Shown: piece after piece, positions 42,702-55,100 of the stretch
Layout: each line of letters opens with the position of its first letter
Numbering within the stretch: the first letter of the stretch is position 1
From: Apostichopus japonicus
Taxonomy: Eukaryota; Echinodermata; Holothuroidea; Aspidochirotida; Stichopodidae
Direction of reading: 5' to 3'
DNA length: 64,000 nt
Assembly (NCBI RefSeq): GCF_037975245.1
Contig: NC_092561.1
Span: 19,279,508 to 19,343,507 of the forward strand
Program-made: the position numbers and the translations under genes
The notes under the pieces: model-generated
The model's input: only the letters and a program-made list of their open reading frames with translations
Databases searched by the model: none
Told to the model about the DNA's origin: nothing

Positions 42702-42888
42702 GTGTATGTATGTATGTGTATATATTTTAGATCCTCTAAGCAGGAACTGGCGAAGAAGCCATCATTGGCTTATCAAAGTCGCAAGCTGACCAAATTCAGT
42801 CTCTTACATTCATATTTACCGTCCATGATTAGGAATTGTCAATTGTCAACAACTCTTTAACTGGACGACATACATTAATCTTGGATTC
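42702..42888 (-). mobile_element. SINE family S1 (copy 5, truncated)
   Basis: Tail TGTATGTATGTGTATATATT on the plus strand, then the reverse of the body; it stops at AATCTTGGA before the tRNA-like head. Confidence 0.8.
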
Positions 42889-43002
42889 TTACGTCCATTT
42901 TGTCATGGGAGTGGGGTTTATAATTTTATCCTAAAATGTTATGGCACATTGAAAATTTGATCAAATTAATTTTAACATAATTATTGAACTTTTTACTTTC
43001 AG

Positions 43003-43033
43003 GTATATTGCGGCTGATTCTCAGTAGGATGCA
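43003..43033 (+). other. 5' UTR part of the mosaic gene's first coding exon
   Basis: A ttttactttcag acceptor ends at 43002. Of two close ATGs, the one at 43030 hits TGA after two codons, and the one at 43034 opens the signal peptide. Confidence 0.55.
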
Positions 43034-43139
43034 ATGACAACGACCAGGGTTCAATCCAACATGGTGTTAAAGTGGATGGTGCTAATGGTGTTGATGGTGC
43101 ATGGTGTGATTGGGGCACCATCCACTCAAGTTGATGAAG
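43034..43139 (+). CDS. Mosaic gene exon 1: signal peptide (residues 1-35)
   Basis: It reads MTTTRVQSNMVLKWMVLMVL, MVHGVIGAPSTQVDE: a basic n-region, hydrophobic core and a likely cleavage after GVIGA. Donor GTATTA, phase 1. Confidence 0.75.
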
Positions 43140-46100
43140 GTATTAAAATATGATAAATTATTTTTAAAAGAGATAATGTACAGACACGTGTATAGGACAG
43201 ACACACACATATAACAGAGTTACTACTATAGTTCTGTATACATACAGTACAGTACTTGTCAATATTTGGTTTATCTAGGTAAAAGTGAGATCGTGGTGGC
43301 CAATTGGCTAAGGCGTCGGACTTGTGATCCAAGGATTGCTGGTTCAATTCCTGCCTAGTTCATTACGTTGTGTCCTTGGGCAAGATGCTTTATCTCACTT
43401 GCCTCTCTCCACTCAGGGTTATAAATGGGTACCTGTGAGGTAACTTGTCATTGGGTGCAGTATATATGCTGCCGACTGGAGGGATTGTCTCTGGGACAGG
43501 TTATCATTGACCAGGGGTAATATAACGTCTGTAAAGCGCTTTGAGACCTATCGCTGGTATAAAGCGCTATATAAATAGCAAATATTATTATTATAAATGT
43601 GGTTGAATGACTTCAAACGTAATGTACATATGTGGTTAATTTAATGGTTAATGTAGGCCAATAGACATGATGTGGTATAGGATGTTTGTAGATATATTTG
43701 ACAATGACCTCTGACATGGATAGATTTGAGGTAATTGAGGTTAATTGCATTGGTAGGGGAAAATGAAAATAGAGCCAGTTTATCTGTTGAGTTGAAAATG
43801 TTGTTTGGCAGATGTATGTTGAGTTATTTATAAATCATTACATAGATCTTAGTACTAGAGGCAGAGAATGGATCACCATGCCAGGCAAGGTTGATGGGTA
43901 CAGGAAGGAGAAGATTTAGATATGTATTTTAGATCCTCCTGCAAGCAGGAACTCGCGAAGAAGCCATCATTGGCTTATCAAAGCCGCAAGCTGACCGAAG
44001 TCAGTCTCTTAGATTTATATTTAACGTCCATGATTATGATTTGTCAATCATCAACAACTCTGTGTAACTGGACGACATAATGTATCCAACCATCATCTTT
44101 GGTTGATATTCATTCATTTATTTGTTTTATCGCCAATTGTGTACAAAGGGAAAGGAAGTCTCCTAAAAAGTCTTTATGACTAAGATCATTGTAATATGAG
44201 ATGTATGTAATATAAGAGATGATATATGAGATGATATGTAATATAAGATATGACTAAGATCATTGTAAAGAACAGCTATGAAAAAGATGTTGTTCCGTTT
44301 GGGAGATATCCTAAAAATTAAAACAAAAATCCTTAAATTTAAAAGTCACGTCTGGGATCTGTGTAACTACCTGTAGGAGGTTCAATATTTTACAATTCAG
44401 CATAAATTTGCAAAAACCCTTCTCCAGTTATTAACAGAAAATACATATTGTTTATAAAAGAAAAAAATATATCAAGTTGAATCACATGTGGCTCAATGAT
44501 GTCATGCTGTATTTAGACTTGATCAAGTCCTTGGCCGTTGTGTGCGAAGAAACATCGAAATGGAATAAGATGTTTCATTCAATGGCTATGAATTGGGAAA
44601 TTGTGCATGACAGTTAAAAATATCTTTATCAACTACTACTAGATCAGTGGTGCTAAATGAGGCTTGTGTCTCCTTGAAAGGTTGTAACCAAGGCGACCAA
44701 ACCACTGAGTCAGAGGGTTCAAGGTATCCTGAGAGTTCAACTGACTATGAAACAGTTAACTTATTGGTATACATGTTTCCCTGTACTGTATATATATCTT
44801 TAATACCATTTATTTGATAGGGAAGCTCACCTAGCCACCATTATTGATCTCCATGACAACCTCCTCCCCATTCAGCTGGGAAGGATTAATCACCCCAAAA
44901 GATGGCAGGTTAAATGACCAAACAAATTTGCTTTGAATCTTTTGTAGTAGGTCTAGCCCTGCCCATCCCTTATAACAACAATATTAATAAGTTGTTCCAC
45001 ATGTGAGGGCAGTCAGTGTTGATTGATGTCGGCTTTAAGGTGACAGAGGAAGCCTCGCTCAGAACCGTACTGTGGAGAGGATAAATAGGGATTAATTTTT
45101 AGGACACGTCGTTCCTGACTTCAAGCATGATGTCAGCTACTTCCTGTTAAATACATGCATGGAAGTATAGTTCCACGGTTCAATATAAAGTGTACAAGAA
45201 AGGCAATATTTGAGAACACACCTTTCGAGTTGGTTTATATGCTAAATTTCAATTTCAATTTTGAATTTGATAACAGAACTATGCGATACTTGTTTTTCTT
45301 TAGTGTTTGTGGTAATGTGTTTTAACTTTGCATATTGTCGATTGAAATTAAGAAATGATAGGTCCGGAAGTATTGAGTAAGAGAAACTGGGGGGGTAGGG
45401 TAGGAGGGGTTACCATAGCATAGGGAGGATGGGTACTGTAAGTCACAAAGGACTACCTAAAGGGCAAAGGGTCTGAGGAAAGGTACCAGATCAAGGTCAT
45501 AGGAGAAGGAGAAGCAAGGTTGTAAAGACAAGGGAGGGGGAGGGGAGGGGGAAGGGGGAGGGGAAGCGGAAGGGGAAGCGGAAGGGGAGGGGAAGGGGAA
45601 GGGGAGGGGGAAATAATTGGGAAAATTAGGGTCATGAATGATGTATGTAAAAAGTATTGGTCAGTTGCAGCTGAGCCGAAACTGTACTTTTGAAATTGTA
45701 AAGCTTACAAGTGGCAGTTTTAGGAGGTCAAAAATTGCTTGCTTTCCAAATTCAACAAATATATCTTTGGGCTTGATCTTTTTATCTTGTACAGGTTTTA
45801 TTGTTTAATTATGGGTTTTTATTTTCAGTTCATGACCTCATCAGCCGATTTAAGCAGACAGTCAGTTATCAGGGCGTCTTGAGGGAGACAGACCGGGAGA
45901 CGAATGAAACGATATGGCGGGTGCGACCGAAGATGCCGCCGTTAAGCAAAACTATATTATCTCTTGGCAGACTGCGATCACAGACCAGCGATGGATTCTC
46001 GTTGTTCGTCGTCGGAAGACAAGTTCCGACGAGTTCGGGGACGCTGTTGACGTTCTCCTCCGGTCAGACCGTCCTTCTCAGCATGACGTCTCTATCCCAG

Positions 46101-49100
46101 TCGAGACAGCTGAAGGTCAGATATATGGATACTGAGGGCGCCGTGCAGATAGCAATATTTCGTACCCCGTTTGTGAACAATGAGCTGGTCAAAGTACTGT
46201 TGGTGATGGAACCGACCCGAATGTCATTATTCACCGGATGCGACGATGTTCAGGAAGTAACGTTAGAAGAAGAGGCAAACTTTGACCTCCCAGAGAACAC
46301 GATTTTACACGTTTTACAAACGGCAAAAGCCAAAAATAAATTCAACGTAAGTATTTAAACGTCATTCAATTTGATACAGTGATGATGATAAGATTTATAG
46401 TAAATGTTTGAAACAGGGTCATCCATGTCATGTGACATCATGACATCTGAGTTTAATCTGATAATATATTTAAAGGGCTGTGGATGATACTACAGGTACA
46501 TGCAAAAAAGTTATATCTTCATCAACATATATTATAACAGTGAAAAAGGGATCTTCAAACTTATAGTATTGCTCTTATTTTTTAGTGTTGCCAAAAGTGT
46601 TCAATCAGTTGAAGTAACTTGTAAGTTGGAAATCATGAATAATGAGGGATTATTTGTTTTTGTTTTTTTTGTGGCGTATGTGATAAACCCGTAAAAAGAT
46701 TATTTGTAAAATTGGTAATCATAAAAGAAATGGAATGGTGTTTATCAAATTGTGCAGTATTTTAAACTATTAACGGTAATCACAAAGGAATGGAGATTGT
46801 GTTTACATTTTTATCGTTATGATATACAACAAGGAAAAGGGAATCTACAAAGCTATATTGCTGTTATTATAATTTTTTTCTTCTCATATTTTAATTGGCA
46901 ACCAGTTTAAATGAAAGTTTGGCCGGAATTCATTTTTGTAAAGAAGGTATTTTATTCTTCATTTTATAATTTATACTTTCTTGTCTCTTTTGCTTATTGT
47001 TTGGTAGGGTTGGATTCACACATTAGAACTTCATACCTCTGTTCTTCAAGGACCTCCATGGGACTGTGCACCAGCAGGTAAGAGGCATAGCTATACCTTG
47101 GAACAACAACTCTTTTGAGTATGGCCTGATTTTCTTTGTACCTTCACCAGTGTCCCACTCTCCACAAGATCATAACACCCTCCATGTCCGTCTGTACTTA
47201 AACCTCAAAACTCTTATGATGCTGACCGTTTGGGAAATAGCTCACCCACTGAAAAATTCTTAAAAAGTTCCTGATGATGTATACACACACCAGAGGCATC
47301 ACTATATGTTACATTGGATGATACATAATGTTTCTCCATGTTCCTCAACTGCCTCCTAGGGATTGTTCCCAGGATATGTTCCTGAAATAGCTTTATTTAG
47401 GTTTTTATGTTTCCAATAAAGTGAATGTGCCCAGATACCCAATAGTGCTTTTTAATGTGTACTTATGATACCATATGTGCATGTCGCAGACATCTGTAGA
47501 CCAAGATGATTTTATTCGTGTTTGCAAAGTTTAAGAATGTTGCCGTTTTTGGTTCAAGTTACACCCAGATGTTTAAATACCTGGACCTGGCTGTGAGTCT
47601 GCCCCTGTATCCCCACCGGCGCTTCCCCCTGGACCCTCTCAAGGGCCCCACGATGGGCCCATGAACCCCACCCGATGAAGGCTTTGGGCCAAAGCCCTCC
47701 CCGCACAATCCTTCAGTTTTTATCCATGTTCAGTCATTTAATGCCCCTCCCACTTTTCAATCGGGATCGACCCCCCACCCCCCTGCCCCGCCCCCCGCTG
47801 ATATAGTGCCCTCGTTCTCGTTGTACAACCCAGATTTGCAAATAAGAGCTGTTTGGGAATAACTTTTGCTTTTCTATAAATCACTAATAGATCTGGACCA
47901 TCCCGTCGCGGTACTAGAAATCTCATCGTAGATACGCGAAGTCCATAAGCACCCGATTCCACCGAAGTTTATCAAATCTTTTCTGCCGAAAAAAATCAAA
48001 TCGACATGGATTTGTTTACATTGTTTTTTCCCCTTCATTTTTCAGTAGAAGAGCAAGCTGTTAATGCTGAGGGCGGAGATGTACAAAATGACGAGCCTGT
48101 CTCAAGGAATTTTCAACATTCCAGGGGTAAGTCCGATAATTTGGCTTCTCTGTTTAAGCTCTGTGGGTAGCATATACTTGTTTCATTATTAATTGCAATT
48201 GGTAGGGACAAATGTGGAAACATTGCTGAGGTCGGAAGGAGTAGAAGGCAGATAGATGGCAGTCTCTCTGTATTTAATGATTAGATATGTACAAATTTTA
48301 CATAATATGTTCTGTATTTATGCTAAACTTACAAATGGAAAGTGTATGTTGGATCCACAAGGCTGGTAAGAATCAAGGACCGATGCCTTTTAGTGACTGT
48401 GCCCTGTGATGTTAGTCTATAAACTGTTTCCACCTGCTATAAGTGGACACATTGATGAGATCTGAAGGAGTTAAAGGGAGAGGAATGGTTGTCTTTGTTT
48501 CAATGAATAGTTATGCACAGCTTTACATAATATGTTCAAAAATTATGCTAAAATCAGAAACAGAAAGAGTAGGTTTTTTTCCAGTTCTTCTAAACCGTGG
48601 GGACAGGTCTTCCTAAGTTTAGTGACAGTGCCCTGTGATGTCGGTCTAACCGATTCCTCCTTATAAAAGTGGGGTGTATTTAGATGTAAACTGGAATGAG
48701 GTTGGGGGGTGGAGATGGGGGGGAGAGGGAGGGGTATTGTGGAGAGCCACTGCATTAGATTGTCATGTCTCATTTGTATAACTTAATTTCCAGATTAAGG
48801 TCATTTACATTGTTTATATTAATTAGTGAGGTACTTAAACTGAATTAAATGTTACATACTGGTTGTAGCCAGTGCATATACTGCTGATAGGCTGAGGGCA
48901 TAAAACTAAAACAGTATTGATATTCTGTGGCATTGGGTAACTCTTGCAATTTATCTCATTTTCATAATTATTATGGTAGCATCGTCCTCTGGTGGCAGCG
49001 GTGGGAGTGGTGGTGGCAGCAGTGGGAGTTCATCCAGGAGCAGCACGGTCTTCAGTTCATCCCACAGGGTGTCCGGAGGATCAACTCGCGTCTCTTCGTC

Positions 49101-52100
49101 TAGCGCATCTCAAACCTCTGGATCCGTGTGCGAGACAGAGACCTACCTCTTAGAGAATTCTGTGCTAGAGCTAACGAGAATGTTAGATGCTGCCAAAGAA
49201 GAGGTTTGTAATGAGCTAAGATAAATAAGAGAGAGGGATGAAGATTAATAGGAGGTTGGAGGAGGAGGGGGAGGACTTTGTAGGAACTTACATGTCTTTT
49301 TAGGCATTGGTTAGATGCTGCCAGAGAATAGGGTTGGTTAGAGTTAAGATAAATAAGAATGTGTAAAAGTAAGTTGGCCTGGCGTTTCGGTCCTAGCAGG
49401 ATCTTCTTCAAAGGCTAAATGACAAGTAACAGTAACAGAAGCTACAAAAACACGCACAGAATACAGACAGGTTAATGAGCATGGTGAACACAAAGAGATA
49501 GATGTAAGGGGATTAGTAGACAAGGGGATGGAGAGAAGAAAGAAAGAAACCAACAGGGGAAGAGGAGAGGTAGGAGATAAACAGTGGAGGGACAAAGAGA
49601 GGATTAAGGGAAGGGGGTAGGGAATAAACCGGAGAAGGAAAAAGACAGAAAGGTGTGGGGAAAAAAGGGTGGAAGAGAGCTATGAAAAGAGGATAAATAA
49701 GAAAGCCAGGGTGTTTGTAAGATCTATCTCTCCGTCAGAGATATTTAATAGAAATCCATACATCTTTCCTGGCTGTGTTTGAGATGTTTGTTGATTCTAG
49801 CTGTTCTCTCTCTCTCTGAATTCTCATCCTGATTAGCTTTTCTCTCTGTTAGAGATATTATCTAGTTCTTTTAATCATTTTCCTTTCTCTGTGATCTTAT
49901 AATTTTTAATTAAGTATCTCTCACTCTCAGATTCTCTCAGAGATCTTATCTAGACCAGCCTATCTCTCTGTCAGAGATATTATCTAGTTAATCATTTTCC
50001 TTTCTCTGTGATCTTATAATTTTTAATTAAGTATCTCTCACTCTCAGATTCTCTCAGAGATTCTTATCTAGACCACCCTTTCTCTCTGTCAGAGATATTA
50101 TCAAGCAAAGCATTTTCCTTTCTCTGTGATCTTATAATTTTTATGTAAGTCCCTCTCTCACTCAGAGATTCTCATCTAGACATCCTTTCTCTCTATCAAT
50201 GCTTTCATGTAGTGTCATCCTTCTCTCTCCGTAGAACGCCGGTTTGCAGACCCAGCTCGGCCTCCTGGAAACCTGCGAATGTAAGGTGCAGGCCTGTATC
50301 TACAATGGTAAAGTCTACGAGAACAACCAGCAATGGTATGCAGACCCCTGCACTGTCTGTCAATGCCAGGTAATTAAAACATAATTAAAACATATAATTA
50401 TCATACATATTCTCAGTTTCTCAATACTTACGGACATAATTTTGTATACGAGGCCAAGAGACAACAATAATAAGAAATGTAGATTCCAGTTGTTAAGATA
50501 CTCACAGAAATATTAAGAACTATCTTTTAAGAACTTTATTAAGAAAGTTCTCAGTTTTGGTTGACCTGATCTGTTGGGAATGAAATATCTCTCATGATTT
50601 CAGAGTTTCAGTTATTTGGAGTTGCTTTCCTTTTGTACATTTCCTAAAAGGAAAAAGCAGCTAAAAACCTTACCTTAAAAGTAGTCCACGTAATATATCC
50701 TAAAAATTCTCCTCACAGTTGATAAATTTGTCGCTGTTTTCTTTTCGTTTTTAGGAGGGATCTACTTTGTGTTCCATGTTGAACGTTGCAGAGTGCAACG
50801 AACCGTGTGCCTTGTCCCCCTGTTTGAATGGCGGTACCTGCTTGGGTAACCCCGGTTACCAGAACTTCACCTGTCTGTGCCCACCGTCTTGCAGCGGCAG
50901 CCGATGCCAGCACATGATCAACGTCTGCGCGATCGGGTCCGAGTACGGCGAATGCAGCGACCGGCTCCTGCGATATTATTACGATCACTTCCTCCAGAGA
51001 TGCGTGGAGTTTGTTTACTCAGGTATAGTATTTACCAGGTTTGCAAGTGTAAGGGAGGCCGATCACGGTAAAGATAGAGTTCGGAAGGATACAAAAATAT
51101 ACTATGTACAACACTAGGAACCGTGCGTAACATATATTTAATTAAAGTTCCTCCTTGTAACACCTCGTGGCCAACCAAACAAGCCTTCTCCACCAGCGAG
51201 CAAGGGCTCGCCGACAGCTAACATGCATTGGTGAACATAAAAGATTAACTATTGTTACATATATAAAGGGCATCATTCCTATATCGTCTTAGCATTACGG
51301 ATATGCAAATGAGGGATAAAGGTTAAGGGTTTAGAGTTAACTTTACAATTGAATACAGTTGTTTGTTATTTCATTAAACATATAGTGGGCCATCAGTCTT
51401 TTTTGTGAGATGTTACACAAGTTTTAGATGTTCCGTTTTTAAAAAACTGCACATGAACAACAGAATACTTTTAAGTGAAATTGATATCAACAAATTGAAT
51501 AGGATTTGAATCAGTGACCTCAGAATAACAAGTAATCTGCTCTACTAACTTAGTTATCCAGTCCTTAGTGGGTTTAGATCTCTCTATATAGCTCCTTTCT
51601 TTCTTAGGGGTGATACCGTGAAGCCGCAGTCCCATGCGTATGGTGTAACCATCTATCACACACCAAAGTCATGCCATGCAAACCAGAAAGCAGCGGGGAA
51701 AAAATTTCTAAAGAACTTCTGCTTTTATCTTTTCATCGAAGTAACATTTCCTGCCCTTTTCAGATTTAATATTTTCTTTCAGTGAAATTTATATAAACAC
51801 ATTGAATAGGATTTGAATCAGTCACCTCAGAATAACAAGTACTGTGCTGTACCAACTTAGCTATGCAGTCCACAGTGGGTTGAAATCTGTGTATAACCAT
51901 ATACCCTACTGGGGATAACAGTTAAAAGCCACTGCACCATGTGTTTGGTGTAACCACCAAGTACACACCAAATTCATCCCTTACAAACCAATAAGCTGTG
52001 GGGAGAAAAATTCCCAATAAAATCAGCATTTTATGTATTTGCTCTTTTCAGATCTATACAAAAACTGAAGTTTCTATAATTAATATTGAGAATTTTACTT

Positions 52101-55100
52101 ACCTTCATTTAAAGGTATTGTTTTCTGTGGCTCTTCAGTTTTATCACTCCTTGTCTTATGTCAAAGGTAAAGAATGTTGAAACCAAAGATCAACGTACTC
52201 AAAGCTTTGATAGAAGTTTGCAAAAGTATTGTCTTTGCAGTTGAAAGGGCTCCACATATAATTGCTGACATGAATGAGTTGTTGAAATCGAATTTTAAAC
52301 GACCCGGGGAGTGAAAATGCCTGTGAAATTTGTTGCAAAGTTTGAACAAAATGTGACTATTAGGTAACTCTCTATTATAATTGGGGCAATGCAAATGACC
52401 TCTTAATAATTGTTTAAGTGTCCATTTGTGTTTTGTAAGTTGGTCTGCATGGCGGCAATTTTTGTAACAAAACTAAAATACCTGATATTCCATGCTGAGC
52501 TGTTTTCTTCTTTCTTAGCTGTTCATATAGTTCTTTATAAAGTCAAAACTTTCTAAATTTTGATTAATTTCTTTCCAGGATGCGGTGGTAATGGTAACAA
52601 CTTTTTGTCCTATCAGGCCTGCCAAGACCAGTGCCTCGTAGGGTCTTGCTGCTACAGGACATACCAGCGTATTACAGAAGGCGACGACTTCTTGGCCTTT
52701 GCCAGGCTGACCCCTGGCCATAAATGTCAGGTAAACATTTTCATCAGTTTAGATGTAGTTTAAGAGTTTTACATTGGTGAATGGAATCGTTAATTAATAA
52801 CAAATGAGAATGGTCGTTTTGTTGAAAAATGTTAACATATATATCAGGGTTGACAGCAATTGTTATTCTTCTTGACAGGAACTGTCACTAGCTGAGTGCA
52901 GGTTGCAAGGCACGATAAACCCCGCCTCTCAACAGCGTAAGGAAGTCACGGCGTTCCACGCCGGGCTGAGCTGCGAAGAGGTAGAATGCGGCGCGTCGGA
53001 GACATGTACAGTGGACGGTATTGTCCATCAAGAGGGCGACGTACTTCAAAAAGGATGTCAGACGTGTATATGTGTTCGTGGAGGGAGAGTGGAATGCAGG
53101 TAATTATCTCTGATGGTTTAGATCAGGGGTTCCCTAACTGGGGTGCATGAACCCCCAGGGGTTGTGTGAGTCCATCCCAGGGGGTTCGTTTCTGAAAGTC
53201 AAAACTAGAGTCAAAACTAGAGTCCTTTTTGTTGAACTAAAATCTGATATATCATATAATTTAGTAATGTACAAAAGTCGTACCTATCGACAAACTCTTT
53301 TCGCGTTCCATACGCATATGTTGTCATAGTAGTACCGTACTGTGCATGTGATAAATTACTGAATTATGAAACAGACACAGGCTGTTATGAGTATTATAGT
53401 ATAATAATGACTCAGATCGTATCTCGAAAAGTTGGGGGTTCCTGGACAACTCTGACATCCACAGGGGGTTCGTGAAAGGGATAAAGTTAGGGAAACCCTG
53501 GTTAAGATGGTTTCTTAACCCATGGATTATTCATATCAAGAAAGTGGAATCATACCTCAGTTTGGAAGAAGTGGCAGTTTCAGGGTTTGTGTGTATGCCT
53601 GTTCGTTTGTTTAGTCTGACTCATAGAGACTTGGAAGTTGATGGAATGAAAGTTACCAATAAAAAGTTGAATTTAATAACTCTTTCTAAATACTGCAAAA
53701 GTTGACCAAAAGAAAACTATTTCCTAGTCCCGCCCAAATTTAAACGTAAATCAAATAAAACAGAACTGTTAGCAATTAGCTTTATCCACTAAAAAGGCTG
53801 TGTAAGAGAATGTGTAAAGTAATTGTGCCTGACATTTCGATCCTAGCAGGATTTCATGCAGCCTCTGAAGTAGATTCTGCTAGGATCGAAACGTCAGTCC
53901 CATTTACTTTTACAAATAATATAAACGTAAAGGAGATCAGAATTAGGGGAAGGAATGATTGTATCTTCATTTTTATAACATCCTTACAAATTGAAGATTC
54001 ACAAAGAGGTGCCCCTGACATAACTTGTCCAGTCCCGTCCAGACTCTTGACGGCTTTGACCGTAAAATATCATAAGGTCCCCCAATCATAAGGTCCCCGG
54101 TTCGAGTCACTCCAAGATTAATGTATGTTGTCCAGTTACAGAGTTGTTGACAATTGACAATTAATAATCATGGATGTTAAATATGAATGTAAGAGACTGA
54201 CTTCGGTCAGCTTGCGGCTTTGATAAGCCAATGTGGCTTCTTTGCGAGTTCCTGCTTGCAGGAGGATCTAAAAGACATACAAATGTGCAGAGGTTTGGTA
54301 TTTGGTAGCGAAGTACAAACGGCTTGTCAAGAATCCTATTTATAATATATATGCGATCAATATTTGCAGATGCACTAACGTGGCCGTACGAAAGGAGATC
54401 AGAGATATGACCCGGGAGGAACTGGACCGGTTTCAAGAGGCAGTGAGGATACTCAGAGGTACCGGACCGGGAAACAGCTGGGAGTCCCTACGTAATCTCT
54501 ACATTACTCATGTCATGGAGGCCCACAGCAGGCCCTTGTTCCTGCTCTGGCATCGAATCTACCTCACCGAGGTGGAAAAGAAATTGCAGGTAAAAGGGAG
54601 GCTGCCGTTGGTCACCGTGACGAATGGACATTAATAGTAGCTGGTCAAATTTTTCATTTATAGGGATGGTTCACAACTCGAATTTGCATTGCATCATTCA
54701 AAGCTGCTCTGATTTTACAGTTGTATGAAACTATTGCGTCCTTTGCTCTGTGGCAAAGTCTGACCTAGTCTAGCTGACCAGAAAAAGAATGGAAACATCT
54801 GCTAACATTATTAGCCATTCACTGCATGAAACAACAGAATCAGGAGCTATTATAGTTTTTATGTGTTATTCAGGCCATGCGTAGTCTTAACTTACACTGA
54901 AAGATCATCACCTTGGATCATCTTCATAATCCCTTTCTGACTAGTAAGGAAGTAATTTATTTTCATCATAGCTTCCTGATGCTATGAAGCTATAAGGTGG
55001 GGGAAGTCATATGTTTTTGTCATAGCTTCATGATGCTATGAAGTTATAAGGTGGGGGAAGTAATATGTTTTCATCATAGCTTCATGATGCTATGAAACTA

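Larger units (their letters stand above)
33582..43002. other. Putative first intron of the tyrosinase-mosaic gene
   Basis: No recognisable coding exon. It carries a small inverted-repeat element (34553-34702), tandem duplications (36270-36385 and 36795-37165), SINE copies (37506-37751, 39056-39235, 40404-40650, 42702-42888) and an 82-bp satellite-like array (41080-42225). The remainder is AT-rich. Confidence 0.4.

Noticed and set aside
43289-43360. A functional tRNA gene
   Set aside because: The tRNA-like head lacks a paired acceptor stem and continues into a SINE body with the usual AAGCGCTATATAAAT tail.
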